Notes under the pieces: model-generated
Seen by the model: only the letters and a program-made list of their open reading frames with translations
Database searches by the model: none
Told to the model about the DNA's origin: nothing
Part shown: positions 7,849 to 16,313 of the stretch, one piece after another
Position numbering within the stretch: the stretch's first letter is position 1
Layout of the letters: each line of letters opens with the position of its first letter
Made by a program: the position numbers and the translations under genes
DNA from: Paracoccaceae bacterium
GTDB lineage: Bacteria; Pseudomonadota; Alphaproteobacteria; Rhodobacterales; Rhodobacteraceae
NCBI GenBank assembly: GCA_030697175.1
Contig: JAUYQR010000015.1
Location: forward strand, 62,001 to 126,000
Reading direction: 5' to 3'
Length of the DNA: 64,000 bases

Positions 7849-9671
7849 CCACGATCCGCCTCACCGCCGCCCAAGCCATGATCCGCTGGCTTTCCGTGCA
7901 GATGACCCCCGAAGGCGAGCGTTTCATCGACGGTGTCTGGGCGATCTTCGGCCACGGCAACGTGGCAGGGATTGGCGAGGCGCTGCACGCCCACCGCGAC
8001 GTGCTGCCCACCTGGCGCGGCCAGAACGAACAGACCATGGCCCATGCCGCCATCGCCTATGCCAAGGCCAACCACCGCCGCCGCGCGATGGCCGTCACCT
8101 CCTCGATCGGCCCCGGCGCGACCAACATGGTCACCGCCGCCGCCCTCGCCCACGTCAACCGCCTGCCGGTCCTGTTCATCCCCGGCGATGTCTTTGCCAG
8201 CCGCGCGCCCGACCCGGTCTTGCAGCAGATCGAGGATTTCGACGACGCCACCGTGTCGGCCAACGACTGCTTCCGCCCCGTGGTGCGCTACTTCGACCGC
8301 ATCTCCCGCCCTGAACACATCCTGACCGCCCTGCCCCGCGCCCTTCGCGTGATGACCGATCCGGCCAACTGCGGGCCGGTCTGCCTGGCCTTCTGCCAGG
8401 ACACCCAGGCCGAGGCCTACGACTATCCGGTCGAGTTCTTCACCCCCCGCGTCTGGCACATCCGCCGCCCCGAACCCGACCAGCGCGAGCTGGAAGCCGC
8501 CGTCGCCGCGATCCGCGCCGCGAAGACCCCGCTGATCGTCGCAGGCGGCGGCGTGCTTTACTCCGGCGCAGAACAGACGCTCCTCGCCTTCGCCAAGACC
8601 CACAATATCCCGCTGGTCGAAACCCAGGCCGGCAAGGGCGCGGTCGACTGGGAGGAGCCGCTGCACTTCGGCTCGCCCGGCGTCACCGGCACCGGCTGCG
8701 GCAATGACCTCGCGGCAAGGGCTGATCTGGTGATCGGCGTGGGCACCCGGTTCCAGGACTTCACCACCGGGTCGTGGACCGTGTTCAGCGCGCCAAACCG
8801 CAAACTTCTGTCGATCAACATCCACGGCTACGACGCCGCGAAGCGCGCGGCCCAACCGCTTGTTTCGGATGCGAAAGTCGCGCTGGAGAAGATCAGTGCG
8901 GCGCTTGGGTCCAAGCGTTTCGCGGACCCGGACTTCGGCGCGCGGGACAAGTGGTTCGCCACCACCGACACCCTTTTCGCGGCCCCCAAGACCAACGAAC
9001 TGCCGACCGACGCCCAGGTGATCGGCGCGGTGGACCGACACGCGGGCAAGCAATCCCTCATCATGTCCGCCGCAGGCACCATGCCCGGCGCGCTGCATGT
9101 CCTGTGGCGTGCGGCCCAGGGCGGTTATCACATGGAATACGGCTTTTCCTGCATGGGCTACGAGATCGCGGGCGCGATGGGCATCAAGATGGCCCTGCCC
9201 CGGCGCGAGGTGATCTGCATGGTCGGCGACGGCAGCTACATGATGGCCAACTCCGAACTTGCCACCGCCGTGATGATGGGCATCCCCTTCACCGTGGTCC
9301 TGACCGACAACCGCGGCTACGGCTGCATCAACCGCCTGCAACAAGCGACCGGCGGCGCGCCCTTCAACAACCTTCTGCGCGACAGCTACCATGTGAACGA
9401 GGCCAACCTCGATTTCGTCGCCCATGCGCGTTCGATGGGGGCAAACGCCGTCAAGGTCGCCACCATCGCGGAACTGGAAGCCGAGATGCGACGCGCCAAG
9501 ACCGCCACCATCCCCACCGTCATCGTGATCGACACCGATCCCCTGCCCGGCACCGGCGCTGGCGGCACTTGGTGGGACGTCGCGGTTCCCGAAGTATCCG
9601 ACCGCACGGAAGTGACCGAGGCGCGCAAGGCATATGAAGCGGGCACCAAAGCCCAATGGCTTCTCAACTGA
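7845..9671 (+). CDS. iolD: 3D-(3,5/4)-trihydroxycyclohexane-1,2-dione hydrolase
   Basis: A 608-residue thiamine-diphosphate enzyme that opens the ring of diketo-inositol (THcHDO) to give 5-deoxy-glucuronate, the third step of inositol breakdown. The N-terminal domain has the catalytic Glu in TWRGQNEQTMAHAA. The C-terminal ThDP/Mg site is GDGSYMMANSELATAVMMG followed by TDNRGYGCIN, the GDG...N motif. Length is typical. The start overlaps the iolC stop by four bases, and iolE follows 9 bp after its stop, so the genes are translationally linked. Confidence 0.96.
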   Translation: MTTIRLTAAQAMIRWLSVQMTPEGERFIDGVWAIFGHGNVAGIGEALHAHRDVLPTWRGQNEQTMAHAAIAYAKANHRRRAMAVTSSIGPGATNMVTAAALAHVNRLPVLFIPGDVFASRAPDPVLQQIEDFDDATVSANDCFRPVVRYFDRISRPEHILTALPRALRVMTDPANCGPVCLAFCQDTQAEAYDYPVEFFTPRVWHIRRPEPDQRELEAAVAAIRAAKTPLIVAGGGVLYSGAEQTLLAFAKTHNIPLVETQAGKGAVDWEEPLHFGSPGVTGTGCGNDLAARADLVIGVGTRFQDFTTGSWTVFSAPNRKLLSINIHGYDAAKRAAQPLVSDAKVALEKISAALGSKRFADPDFGARDKWFATTDTLFAAPKTNELPTDAQVIGAVDRHAGKQSLIMSAAGTMPGALHVLWRAAQGGYHMEYGFSCMGYEIAGAMGIKMALPRREVICMVGDGSYMMANSELATAVMMGIPFTVVLTDNRGYGCINRLQQATGGAPFNNLLRDSYHVNEANLDFVAHARSMGANAVKVATIAELEAEMRRAKTATIPTVIVIDTDPLPGTGAGGTWWDVAVPEVSDRTEVTEARKAYEAGTKAQWLLN

Positions 9672-9680
9672 GGACAAGAC

Positions 9681-10595
9681 ATGAGCGTGAAGATCGGGAT
9701 TTCTCCCATTTCGTGGCAGAACGACGACCTGCCGGACCTGACCGCCGCCTACACGATGGAGCAGGCGCTGCGCGATGCGCGCGAGATCGGCTATACCGGC
9801 GTCGAACGCGGGCGGCGGATGCCGTCTGACACCGAAGGCTTGCGGACCTACCTCACCGCCAACGGCCTTGCCCTTTGCGGCGGCTGGTGCTCCGGCAACC
9901 TCCTCGTCAATGACGTCAAGACCGAGATCGAGGCGGTGCGCGGGCAGGTCGAACAGTTCGTCGCCCTTGGCGCGCCCTGCATCGTCTATGCCGAATGTTC
10001 CAACACCGTGCAGGGCAACATCGCCGTGCCGGTGAACAACCGCCCGAAGTTTTCTGCTGCCGATGTAAAGGCTTACGGCGCAAAGCTCAGCGAATTGGCG
10101 AAGTGGATGGCAGATCAGGGAATGTCCCTCGCCTACCACCACCACATGGGGTCCTTCATCGAATCCGAAGACGATGTGAACGCGCTGATGGAAGGCTCCA
10201 CCCCCGACGTGAAGCTGCTGTTCGACACCGGCCACCTTCTTTTCGGCGGGGCTGACGTGATGCGCGTCCTGAACACATGGGCCACCCGTGTCCACCACGT
10301 TCACTTCAAGGACATCCGTCCCGATGTCGTGAAGGACGTGCGCGCCAACAACCGCAGCTTCCTTGACGCGGTCATTGCAGGTGCCTTCACCGTTCCCGGC
10401 GATGGCTGCATCGACTTTCAGGCCGTCACCGACACGCTGAAAGCGATGAATTACAAAGGCTGGATCGTGGTCGAAGCCGAGCAAGACCCCGCCAAGGCGC
10501 CTCCGTATGAGTATTCAAAGCTGGGCTATGACCATATCGTGCAGGTCTGCAAATCCGCGGGCCTCGACATCGACCACTCCCGCCCAACTGCCTGA
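9681..10595 (+). CDS. iolE: Myo-inosose-2 dehydratase
   Basis: A 304-residue TIM-barrel metalloenzyme of the AP-endonuclease-2/xylose-isomerase-like superfamily. It removes water from 2-keto-myo-inositol to form the diketo intermediate used by IolD. MSVKIGISPISWQNDDLPDL at the N-terminus is the family hallmark. Metal-ligand regions include YHHHMGSFIES, LLFDTGHLLFGG, VHHVHFKDIRPDV and a late VVEAEQDP. The GAGGACAAGAC leader before ATG 9681 supplies a weak ribosome site. It sits between iolD and iolB with short spacing. Confidence 0.95.
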   Translation: MSVKIGISPISWQNDDLPDLTAAYTMEQALRDAREIGYTGVERGRRMPSDTEGLRTYLTANGLALCGGWCSGNLLVNDVKTEIEAVRGQVEQFVALGAPCIVYAECSNTVQGNIAVPVNNRPKFSAADVKAYGAKLSELAKWMADQGMSLAYHHHMGSFIESEDDVNALMEGSTPDVKLLFDTGHLLFGGADVMRVLNTWATRVHHVHFKDIRPDVVKDVRANNRSFLDAVIAGAFTVPGDGCIDFQAVTDTLKAMNYKGWIVVEAEQDPAKAPPYEYSKLGYDHIVQVCKSAGLDIDHSRPTA

Positions 10596-10605
10596 AGGAA
10601 ACCCG

Positions 10606-11412
10606 ATGGCCGACCTCCTCCGCAAACCCACCGGCGCGCGTGGCAAGGTGCATGACATCACGCCCGAACGCGCAGGTTGGGGCTATGTCGGCTTTTCGCT
10701 CTACCGGCTTGAACCCGGCGACGTGGCGGCCGAAGCGACGGGCGACCGCGAGGTGATCCTTGTCCTCGTCGAGGGCAAGGCCACCGTTCAGGCCGCCGGT
10801 CAGAACTGGGGCGAGATGGGCGACCGGATGGACGTCTTTGAAAAAACCCCGCCGCATTGCCTCTATGTGCCGAACGGGCAGGATTGGCGCGCCGTCGCGA
10901 CCACCGCCTGCACGCTTGCCGTCTGCACAGCACCCGGCCAGGGCAACCATCCAGCCCAGCGCCTTGGCCCCGACGGGATCACCCTCACCCCGCGCGGCAA
11001 GGACACCAACACCCGCTACGTCAACAACATCGCGATGGAAGCGCGCGATGTGGCCGACAGCCTCCTGGTGACCGAGGTCTACACCCCCGCCGGGCATTGG
11101 TCGTCCTATCCGTCCCATCGGCATGACGAGGACGACTTCCCGAACATGACCTATCTGGAAGAGACCTATTACATGCGGCTGAACCCCGGTCAGGGCTTTG
11201 GCATCCAGCGGGTCTACACCGAAGACGGCTCCCTCGACGAAACGATGGCGGTAAAGAACCACGATGTCACGCTGGTCCCCAAAGGGCACCATCCCTGCGG
11301 CGCGCCCTACGGATATGAGATGTATTATCTGAACGTGATGGCCGGCCCCTTGCGGAAGTGGCGGTTCAAGAACGACCCCGACCACGACTGGATCGCCCAG
11401 CGCGACGCCTGA
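10606..11412 (+). CDS. iolB: 5-deoxy-glucuronate isomerase
   Basis: A 268-residue KduI/IolB-family bicupin that isomerises 5-deoxy-glucuronate to 2-deoxy-5-keto-gluconate, the IolC substrate. Cupin metal-binding segments are visible: WSSYPSHRHDEDDFPNMTYL with two His around residues 165-185, and late HDVTLVPKGHHPCGAPYGYE. ATG 10606 has GAAGGAAACCCG before it, with AAGGAA as ribosome site, and sits 10 bp after iolE. A frame extension to 10507 is overlap with iolE and not used. It ends the iol run; a strong hairpin follows at 11470. Confidence 0.95.
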   Translation: MADLLRKPTGARGKVHDITPERAGWGYVGFSLYRLEPGDVAAEATGDREVILVLVEGKATVQAAGQNWGEMGDRMDVFEKTPPHCLYVPNGQDWRAVATTACTLAVCTAPGQGNHPAQRLGPDGITLTPRGKDTNTRYVNNIAMEARDVADSLLVTEVYTPAGHWSSYPSHRHDEDDFPNMTYLEETYYMRLNPGQGFGIQRVYTEDGSLDETMAVKNHDVTLVPKGHHPCGAPYGYEMYYLNVMAGPLRKWRFKNDPDHDWIAQRDA

Positions 11413-11469
11413 ACAGGTTTACCGCTGGTTAACAGGGCAAGACAAGTTGCTGTAATCATTGAAACCGGC

Positions 11470-11494
11470 CCGGTGTCCCACGGTGGGACACCGG
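11470..11494. terminator. Perfect hairpin between convergent iolB and ABC permease
   Basis: CCGGTGTCCCA - CGG - TGGGACACCGG: 11-bp perfect arms with a 3-base loop, ending directly at the last base before the permease stop (11495). No T-run follows on either side, so intrinsic termination would be imperfect. Position between convergent genes suggests a bidirectional terminator or mRNA 3'-end stabiliser. Confidence 0.6.
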
Positions 11495-12268
11495 TCACGC
11501 CCGCTTTTGCGGCACCCGGTTTTCCAGCCACCGAAAGATCAGCACGATCACCCCGGCCAAGGCCATGTAAACCGCCGCGAGCAGCAGCAAGGGCTCATAG
11601 GTGATCAGCAATTCCCGCCGCACCTGGCTCGCGACCTCATAGATTTCCACCACCGTGATCGTGGCCACCAAAGGCGTCGCCTTCATCTGCAGCACCGTCT
11701 CGCCCCCCAGCGTCGGCAGCACGCGCTGCACCGCCTGCGGCAACCAGATCCGGCGGAACAGGGTGAAACGCGGCACCCCCATCGCCCGCGCCGCCTCCAA
11801 CTGCCCCGGCGGCACCGATTTGAACGCCCCCCGCATCACCTCACCCTCATAACCCGCATAAGACAGGCTCAGCGCCAACAGCGCATAAGGCCACGCCTGC
11901 CGCAGGATCGGCCACAGGTCAGAATTGCGGATCCAGGGGTATTGCGGGAAAAGCGTGCCCAGCCCGTAGTAAAGCAGCCAGATCTGCAACAACAGCGGCG
12001 TGCCCCGCACCACGGTGCAAAAGGCCCGCGCGGGTGCGGCCAGCCACCAAGGCCCCGCCGCCTGCGCCAGTCCCAAGGGAATGGCCAACGTCATCCCGAT
12101 CGCCACCGACAGCACCAAAAGCCAGATCGTCCGCCAGACGCCCTGCGCCATCTCTCCGGCATATTGCGGAATCCAGTCCCAGCGCAGCGATACCGCACAC
12201 CAGATCACCAGACCCGCACCAATCGCGGCCAACACCAGACGATGCGGTTCCCAAATCCCCCGCATCAT
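11495..12268 (-). CDS. Polar amino-acid ABC transporter permease (HisM/ArtM-like)
   Basis: A 257-residue inner-membrane permease with about five helices and the EAA loop GQLEAARAMGVPRFTLFRRIWLP that contacts the ATPase (about residues 155-175, written without its first residues). It is the second of two permeases of a HisJQMP-type importer. ATG 12268 is chosen because it overlaps the upstream permease's TGA as ATGA. An extension to 12301 would lie inside the neighbour. A convergent hairpin abuts its stop. Substrate specificity cannot be read from the permease. Confidence 0.9.
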   Translation of the reverse strand: MMRGIWEPHRLVLAAIGAGLVIWCAVSLRWDWIPQYAGEMAQGVWRTIWLLVLSVAIGMTLAIPLGLAQAAGPWWLAAPARAFCTVVRGTPLLLQIWLLYYGLGTLFPQYPWIRNSDLWPILRQAWPYALLALSLSYAGYEGEVMRGAFKSVPPGQLEAARAMGVPRFTLFRRIWLPQAVQRVLPTLGGETVLQMKATPLVATITVVEIYEVASQVRRELLITYEPLLLLAAVYMALAGVIVLIFRWLENRVPQKRA

Positions 12269-12978
12269 CGACTCCGCCTTGGTTCGCCACGCCGCGCCCA
12301 CGCCTCGATCCGGGCAAATCCCCAGGACGACACCAGCGTCAGCACCAGATAGATCGCTCCGGCGGCAAGAAAGAAGGTGAAGAACGCCTTGGTCGCCCCT
12401 GCCGCCTGCCGGGTTTCCTGTGTCAGTTCGTTAAAGCCTACCACTGCCAGAAGTGCCGTATCCTTGGTGGCGATCAGCCACAGGTTGGCCAGACCCGGAA
12501 TGGCAAAGCCCAGCATCGCGGGCAAGGTGATCCGCCACGCGAGCTTGACCGGCGGCATCCCCATCGCACGCGCCGCCTCGATCTGCCCGGGCGGCACGGC
12601 GAGGATAGCGCCGCGCAACACTTCGGTCGCGTAGGCGCCCTGAACCACGCCAAGCACAGCGATCCCCGCCAGAACGCCCGAAATCTGGATACGCTCACCC
12701 CCCATCGCCAGCACCATCTGGTTCACAAGGTCAGTCACCGCGAAATACAGGATCAGGATCAGGATCAATTCCGGCACGGCGCGCACGATGGTTGTGTAAA
12801 GCCCCAGAAGATCGCGGGTGATCTTGCCGCCATAGAGCTTGCCATAAGCTCCTGCGGTGCCAATCAAAAGGCCAAGCCCAAAGGCACCAAACGCAATCTG
12901 GACGGAATTCGCCAGCCCGCGCAGCAGGTTGCCGCCCCATCCCGGAGGCTCCAGCGCCAGAAGGTCGAACGGACCCAC
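12265..12978 (-). CDS. Polar amino-acid ABC transporter permease (HisQ-like)
   Basis: A 237-residue permease of the HisQ/GlnP type. SVQIAFGAFGLGLLIGTAGA forms the first helix, and the EAA loop GQIEAARAMGMPPVKLAWRI lies near residue 150. It starts with GTG at 12978 and its TGA is overlapped by the ATG of the second permease. The binding-protein gene lies 112 bp upstream, separated by one copy of the dispersed hairpin element. The two permease genes may therefore sit behind a partial terminator, giving less permease than binding protein. Confidence 0.9.
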   Translation of the reverse strand: MGPFDLLALEPPGWGGNLLRGLANSVQIAFGAFGLGLLIGTAGAYGKLYGGKITRDLLGLYTTIVRAVPELILILILYFAVTDLVNQMVLAMGGERIQISGVLAGIAVLGVVQGAYATEVLRGAILAVPPGQIEAARAMGMPPVKLAWRITLPAMLGFAIPGLANLWLIATKDTALLAVVGFNELTQETRQAAGATKAFFTFFLAAGAIYLVLTLVSSWGFARIEAWARRGEPRRSR

Positions 12979-13026
12979 CTGCGCCTAGATCCTGATCTGC
13001 GTGGTGAGAATCAAACTGTGCTTCCT

Positions 13027-13077
13027 CTTTGCACAAATATCCCACGGGTGGTCTGGAGGGTGTGAAACCCTCCAGTC
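13027..13077 (+). repeat. Dispersed intergenic element, copy 1 (AT-box plus hairpin)
   Basis: An AT-rich box (TTGCACAAATATCCCACGGG) is followed by a hairpin with arms CTGGAGGGT and ACCCTCCAG and loop GTGAA (13053-13075). The same layout recurs at 24146, 31357 (reverse), 55753, 59768 and 60519. This copy lies between the binding-protein and permease genes. Confidence 0.7.
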
Positions 13078-13090
13078 CGCCGGTGCCGCA

Positions 13091-13858
13091 TCAGTCGCCG
13101 TAGATCGACGACGCGAAGTATTTTGCGGTGATCGTGTCGTAGGTGCCGTCGGCGCGGATCTTGTCGATGCCGGCGTTGAACTTTGCCTTCAGCTCTTCCT
13201 CGCCCTTGCGCAGGCCGACGCCGACGCCTTGACCCAGCACTTCCCTGTCATCAGCCACGACTCCCTTCATCTCGCAGCAGGCAGCGCCCGCTTCCGAGGC
13301 AAGGAAGGCGTCCAGTGCGATGCTGTCGGCCTGGATCGCGTCGATCCGGCCGGCAACAAGGTCCTGGTTCGCCTCGTCTTGCGTCTGGTAGGTCTTCACC
13401 TCAGCAGCGGTGGCCGCGAAATGCTTGTTCACGTAGGCTTCATGAATGGTCGAAACCTGCACGCCGATGATCTTGCCGGCCAGCCCTTCGGCGGTGGGCG
13501 CCATGTCGACGCCCTTCGCACCGACCACCACGGTCGGGGTGTTGTAGTATTTGTTCGAAAAGTCGATCGTCTGCATGCGTTCCTCGGTGATCGTCATCGA
13601 GGCCATGATCGCGTCGATCTGGCCCGAGACGAGCGAGGGGATGATGCCGTCCCAGCCAACCGGGGTGACAACGCAATTCAGTTCGGCGGCGGTGCAAACC
13701 GCGCCGATGATCTCGACCTCCCAGCCGACCCAGTTGCCTGAGGCGTCGGGGCTTGCAAAGGGCGGATAGGGCTCGGCGGCGATGCCGACCTTAACCTCTT
13801 GTGCGGCCACCGGGGCAGCAAGCAGGGTCGCCACCAGGACCAGGGATTTCATTTTCAT
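13091..13858 (-). CDS. Periplasmic amino-acid-binding protein of ABC transporter (family 3)
   Basis: A 255-residue solute-binding protein with a Sec signal peptide (MKMKSLVLVATLLAAPVAAQ, cleavage after AAA/VAAQ near residue 20). The HisJ/GlnH fold follows: VGIAAEPYPPFASPDASGNW, then GWEVEIIGAVC for the ligand carboxyl/amino clamp, and GQIDAIMASMTITEERMQTI in lobe II. TLDGKIIG-type hinge residues appear as LAGKIIGVQVST. It lies between the ATPase and permease genes. The ligand is probably a polar or basic amino acid, but opines or inositol-linked amines cannot be excluded given the iol neighbours. Confidence 0.92.
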   Translation of the reverse strand: MKMKSLVLVATLLAAPVAAQEVKVGIAAEPYPPFASPDASGNWVGWEVEIIGAVCTAAELNCVVTPVGWDGIIPSLVSGQIDAIMASMTITEERMQTIDFSNKYYNTPTVVVGAKGVDMAPTAEGLAGKIIGVQVSTIHEAYVNKHFAATAAEVKTYQTQDEANQDLVAGRIDAIQADSIALDAFLASEAGAACCEMKGVVADDREVLGQGVGVGLRKGEEELKAKFNAGIDKIRADGTYDTITAKYFASSIYGD

Positions 13859-13887
13859 TTCATGTCTCCTTCAAGTTTTTCAGTGTC

Positions 13888-14661
13888 TTAGCTTACGGAC
13901 TTCAGGAATTGCTTCAATCGGTCCGATTTGGGCGCACCGAACAGTGCCTCTGGTGGGCCTTGTTCTTCGATGAGGCCGTTGTGCAGGTAGATGACGTGGC
14001 TTGCGACCTCGCGGGCGAATTTCATTTCGTGCGTTACAAGGATCATGGTGCGGCCTTCGTCGGCCAGCGCGCGGATCACCTGCAACACCTCTCCCACCAG
14101 TTCGGGGTCCAGCGCGGATGTCGGTTCGTCGAACAGCATCGCCTTCGGTTCCATGCAAAGCGCACGGGCGATGGCCGCGCGCTGTTGCTGGCCGCCCGAC
14201 AGGAAGGCGGGGTAGACGGCCTCTTTTTCCGCAAGGCCGACGCGCGCCAGCAGTTTGCGGGCGCGGGCTATCGCCGCGTCCCTGGGGCACTTCATCACGT
14301 GGACCGGTACTTCAATCAGGTTTTCCAGCACCGTCTTGTGGGTCCAGAGGTTGAAAGACTGAAACACCATGCCAAGGCTCTGGCGGATGCGTTCAAGCTG
14401 GCGGCGGTCTGCGGGAGTGCCGTCGGGGCGCATCGCAACGGGTTCGCCCGCGATGGTGATCTGGCCGCTGGTCGGGGTTTCCAGAAAGTTGATGCAGCGC
14501 AGCATCGTGGATTTGCCCGAACCGGAGCCGCCGATGATGGCAACAACATCGCCTTCCAAGGCTGTCAATGATACGCCTTTGAGCACATCATGGGTGCCGA
14601 AGGACTTGTAAAGATCATCAACCCGGATCGCCTCCGGCGTCGAGTATGGCTTGGTCCCCAT
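13888..14661 (-). CDS. Polar amino-acid ABC transporter ATP-binding protein (HisP/GlnQ-like)
   Basis: A 257-residue ATPase with Walker A GGSGSGKST (about residues 36-44), ABC signature LSGGQQQRAAIARAL (about 155), Walker B AMLFDEPTSALDPE and H-loop VTHEMKFAREV. It drives the importer with the binding protein and two permeases downstream. ATG 14661 is preferred over a TTG 12 bases upstream; GGGGA lies just before it. The gene leads the minus-strand operon, divergent from surE. Confidence 0.93.
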   Translation of the reverse strand: MGTKPYSTPEAIRVDDLYKSFGTHDVLKGVSLTALEGDVVAIIGGSGSGKSTMLRCINFLETPTSGQITIAGEPVAMRPDGTPADRRQLERIRQSLGMVFQSFNLWTHKTVLENLIEVPVHVMKCPRDAAIARARKLLARVGLAEKEAVYPAFLSGGQQQRAAIARALCMEPKAMLFDEPTSALDPELVGEVLQVIRALADEGRTMILVTHEMKFAREVASHVIYLHNGLIEEQGPPEALFGAPKSDRLKQFLKSVS

Positions 14662-14768
14662 GCTTCCCCACAATGGTTGCTGCCATCAAATCGTGCAAAC
14701 CCGGCGCTGGCAAGGGTTACCTTGCGAGCGGGTGGGTGGAACGCGGTGTCGGCTTGGCCCATCGCAGC

Positions 14769-14797
14769 TTGAAGGGCGAGGGCGGGTCGTCTAATCA
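14769..14797 (+). promoter_or_regulatory. Candidate promoter for surE-pcm-nlpD
   Basis: TTGAAG (14769-14774), 17-bp spacer, TAATCA (14792-14797), about 25 bp before the surE ATG. It is a reasonable sigma-70-type match in the divergent region with the ABC ATPase. Prediction only. Confidence 0.4.
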
Positions 14798-14821
14798 GGG
14801 TCCTACCCTTGGGAAGATTTC

Positions 14822-15607
14822 ATGCGCATCCTGATCACCAATGACGATGGCATCAACGCCCCGGGGCTTGAAGTCCTGACCGAGATCGCCAGCGCAATTG
14901 CCGGGCCGGAGGGCGAGGTGTGGACCGTGGCGCCCGCATTCGAACAATCGGGCGTCGGGCACTGCATCAGCTATACCCACCCGATGCTGATCGCCAAACT
15001 GGGCGAACGGCGCTTTGCGACCGAGGGCAGTCCGGCCGATTGCGTGCTGGCGGCGATTTACGATGTGCTGCAAGGGGCAAGACCCGATCTGGTGCTGTCG
15101 GGGGTGAACCGGGGCAACAACGCGGCCGAGAACGTGCTGTATTCCGGCACCATCGGCGGGGCGATGGAGGCGGCGTTGCAAGGCGTGCCGGCGATTGCCC
15201 TGTCGCAGTTCTTCGGGCCTGACAATGACAGCAGCGTTGACCCCTTTGAAAGCGCGCGGCAGCATGGCACTGCCGTGGTGCGCGCGCTTCTGGACCGGGG
15301 CATCTGGACGACCGAGGATTACCGCATCTTCTACAACGTCAATTTTCCGCCCCGCACGGGGGCTGGCACGCTCGGGATGAAAGTGGCACCGCAGGGGTTC
15401 CGGCGTGACACCGCCTTCGGGGTGGAGGCGCATCATTCGCCGTCGGGCAAGAAGTTCCTCTGGATCAAGGGCGCGCCGCAGCAGACGCCCACCCTGCCCG
15501 GCTCGGACGCGGCGGTGAACCTGGAGGGGTATATCGCAATCACGCCGATGCGGGCCGACCTGACGGCGCATGACCTTCTGGACGATCTGGCGGGGCGTCT
15601 GGGATGA
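14822..15607 (+). CDS. surE: 5'/3'-nucleotidase SurE
   Basis: A 261-residue cytoplasmic metal-dependent phosphatase acting on nucleoside 5'/3'-monophosphates and short polyphosphate. [19 protein letters not shown] carries the paired Asp metal ligands. [20 protein letters not shown] (about residues 97-116) holds the catalytic Asn and Ser loop. Length is typical. The TGA overlaps the pcm start by ATGA. The surE-pcm-nlpD order is a widely conserved stress-survival cluster. In relatives serS usually precedes it, but here the ABC importer does. Confidence 0.96.
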   Translation: MRILITNDDGINAPGLEVLTEIASAIAGPEGEVWTVAPAFEQSGVGHCISYTHPMLIAKLGERRFATEGSPADCVLAAIYDVLQGARPDLVLSGVNRGNNAAENVLYSGTIGGAMEAALQGVPAIALSQFFGPDNDSSVDPFESARQHGTAVVRALLDRGIWTTEDYRIFYNVNFPPRTGAGTLGMKVAPQGFRRDTAFGVEAHHSPSGKKFLWIKGAPQQTPTLPGSDAAVNLEGYIAITPMRADLTAHDLLDDLAGRLG

Positions 15608-16281
15608 ACCAGGGCGAGCCGGGGCAGGACGACGATCCGGCCGGCGACCCGGCCGAGCGCAAGATGCGGTTCCTGTTTGCCTTGCGGTCGCGTGGCGTGA
15701 CCGATGCGCGGGTGCTGACCGCGATGGAGCGGGTCGACCGCGGCCTGTTCGTCAAGGGCGTCTTTGCCGCACGCGCCTATGAAGACATGCCCCTGCCCAT
15801 CGCCTGCGGCCAGACGATCAGCCAGCCGTCGGTTGTGGGGTTGATGACACAGGCCTTGAACATCAGCCCGCGCGATACGGTGCTCGAGGTGGGGACCGGG
15901 TCGGGCTATCAGGCGGCGATCCTGTCGGAATTGGCGCGGCGGGTCTACACGGTGGACCGCTACCGGCGGCTGACGCATGAGGCGGCAGAACTATTTCGCC
16001 AGATGAAGCTGAACAACATTACCACAATCACGGCGGATGGGTCGCACGGGCTGCCCGATCAGGCGCCGTTCGACCGCATCTTGGTGACGGCAGCAGCAGA
16101 AGACCCGCCCGGGCCGCTGCTGGCACAGTTGAAACCGGGTGGCATCATGGTGCTGCCTGTCGGCCAATCCGACGCGGTGCAGAGCCTGATCAAGGTTACC
16201 CGCACCGAGCGTGGCTTTGACTATGAGGAACTTCGCCCGGTCCGCTTCGTGCCTCTGGTCGAAGGGCTTGGGTCAGAGTAG
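15604..16281 (+). CDS. pcm: Protein-L-isoaspartate O-methyltransferase
   Basis: A 225-residue SAM-dependent enzyme that repairs isoaspartyl residues in damaged proteins. The conserved substrate segment [17 protein letters not shown] lies near residue 62 and the SAM motif [15 protein letters not shown] near 91. [21 protein letters not shown] follows about 145. The N-terminal ~20 residues (acidic [16 protein letters not shown]) are a variable extension. ATGA overlap with surE fixes the start; nlpD follows 32 bp later. Confidence 0.95.
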   Translation: MNQGEPGQDDDPAGDPAERKMRFLFALRSRGVTDARVLTAMERVDRGLFVKGVFAARAYEDMPLPIACGQTISQPSVVGLMTQALNISPRDTVLEVGTGSGYQAAILSELARRVYTVDRYRRLTHEAAELFRQMKLNNITTITADGSHGLPDQAPFDRILVTAAAEDPPGPLLAQLKPGGIMVLPVGQSDAVQSLIKVTRTERGFDYEELRPVRFVPLVEGLGSE

Positions 16282-16313
16282 AGTATCGGGCAGAAAACCG
16301 GGCCAACCCGGGC

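Noticed and set aside
7512-10484. A 990-codon minus-strand frame opposite iolC/iolD/iolE
   Set aside because: It mirrors genuine iol genes; the Gly/Val/His-rich translation has no domain signature.
11470-11494. The perfect hairpin as an operator for iol or ABC genes
   Set aside because: It lies downstream of both convergent genes, not in a promoter region; a 3'-end role fits better.
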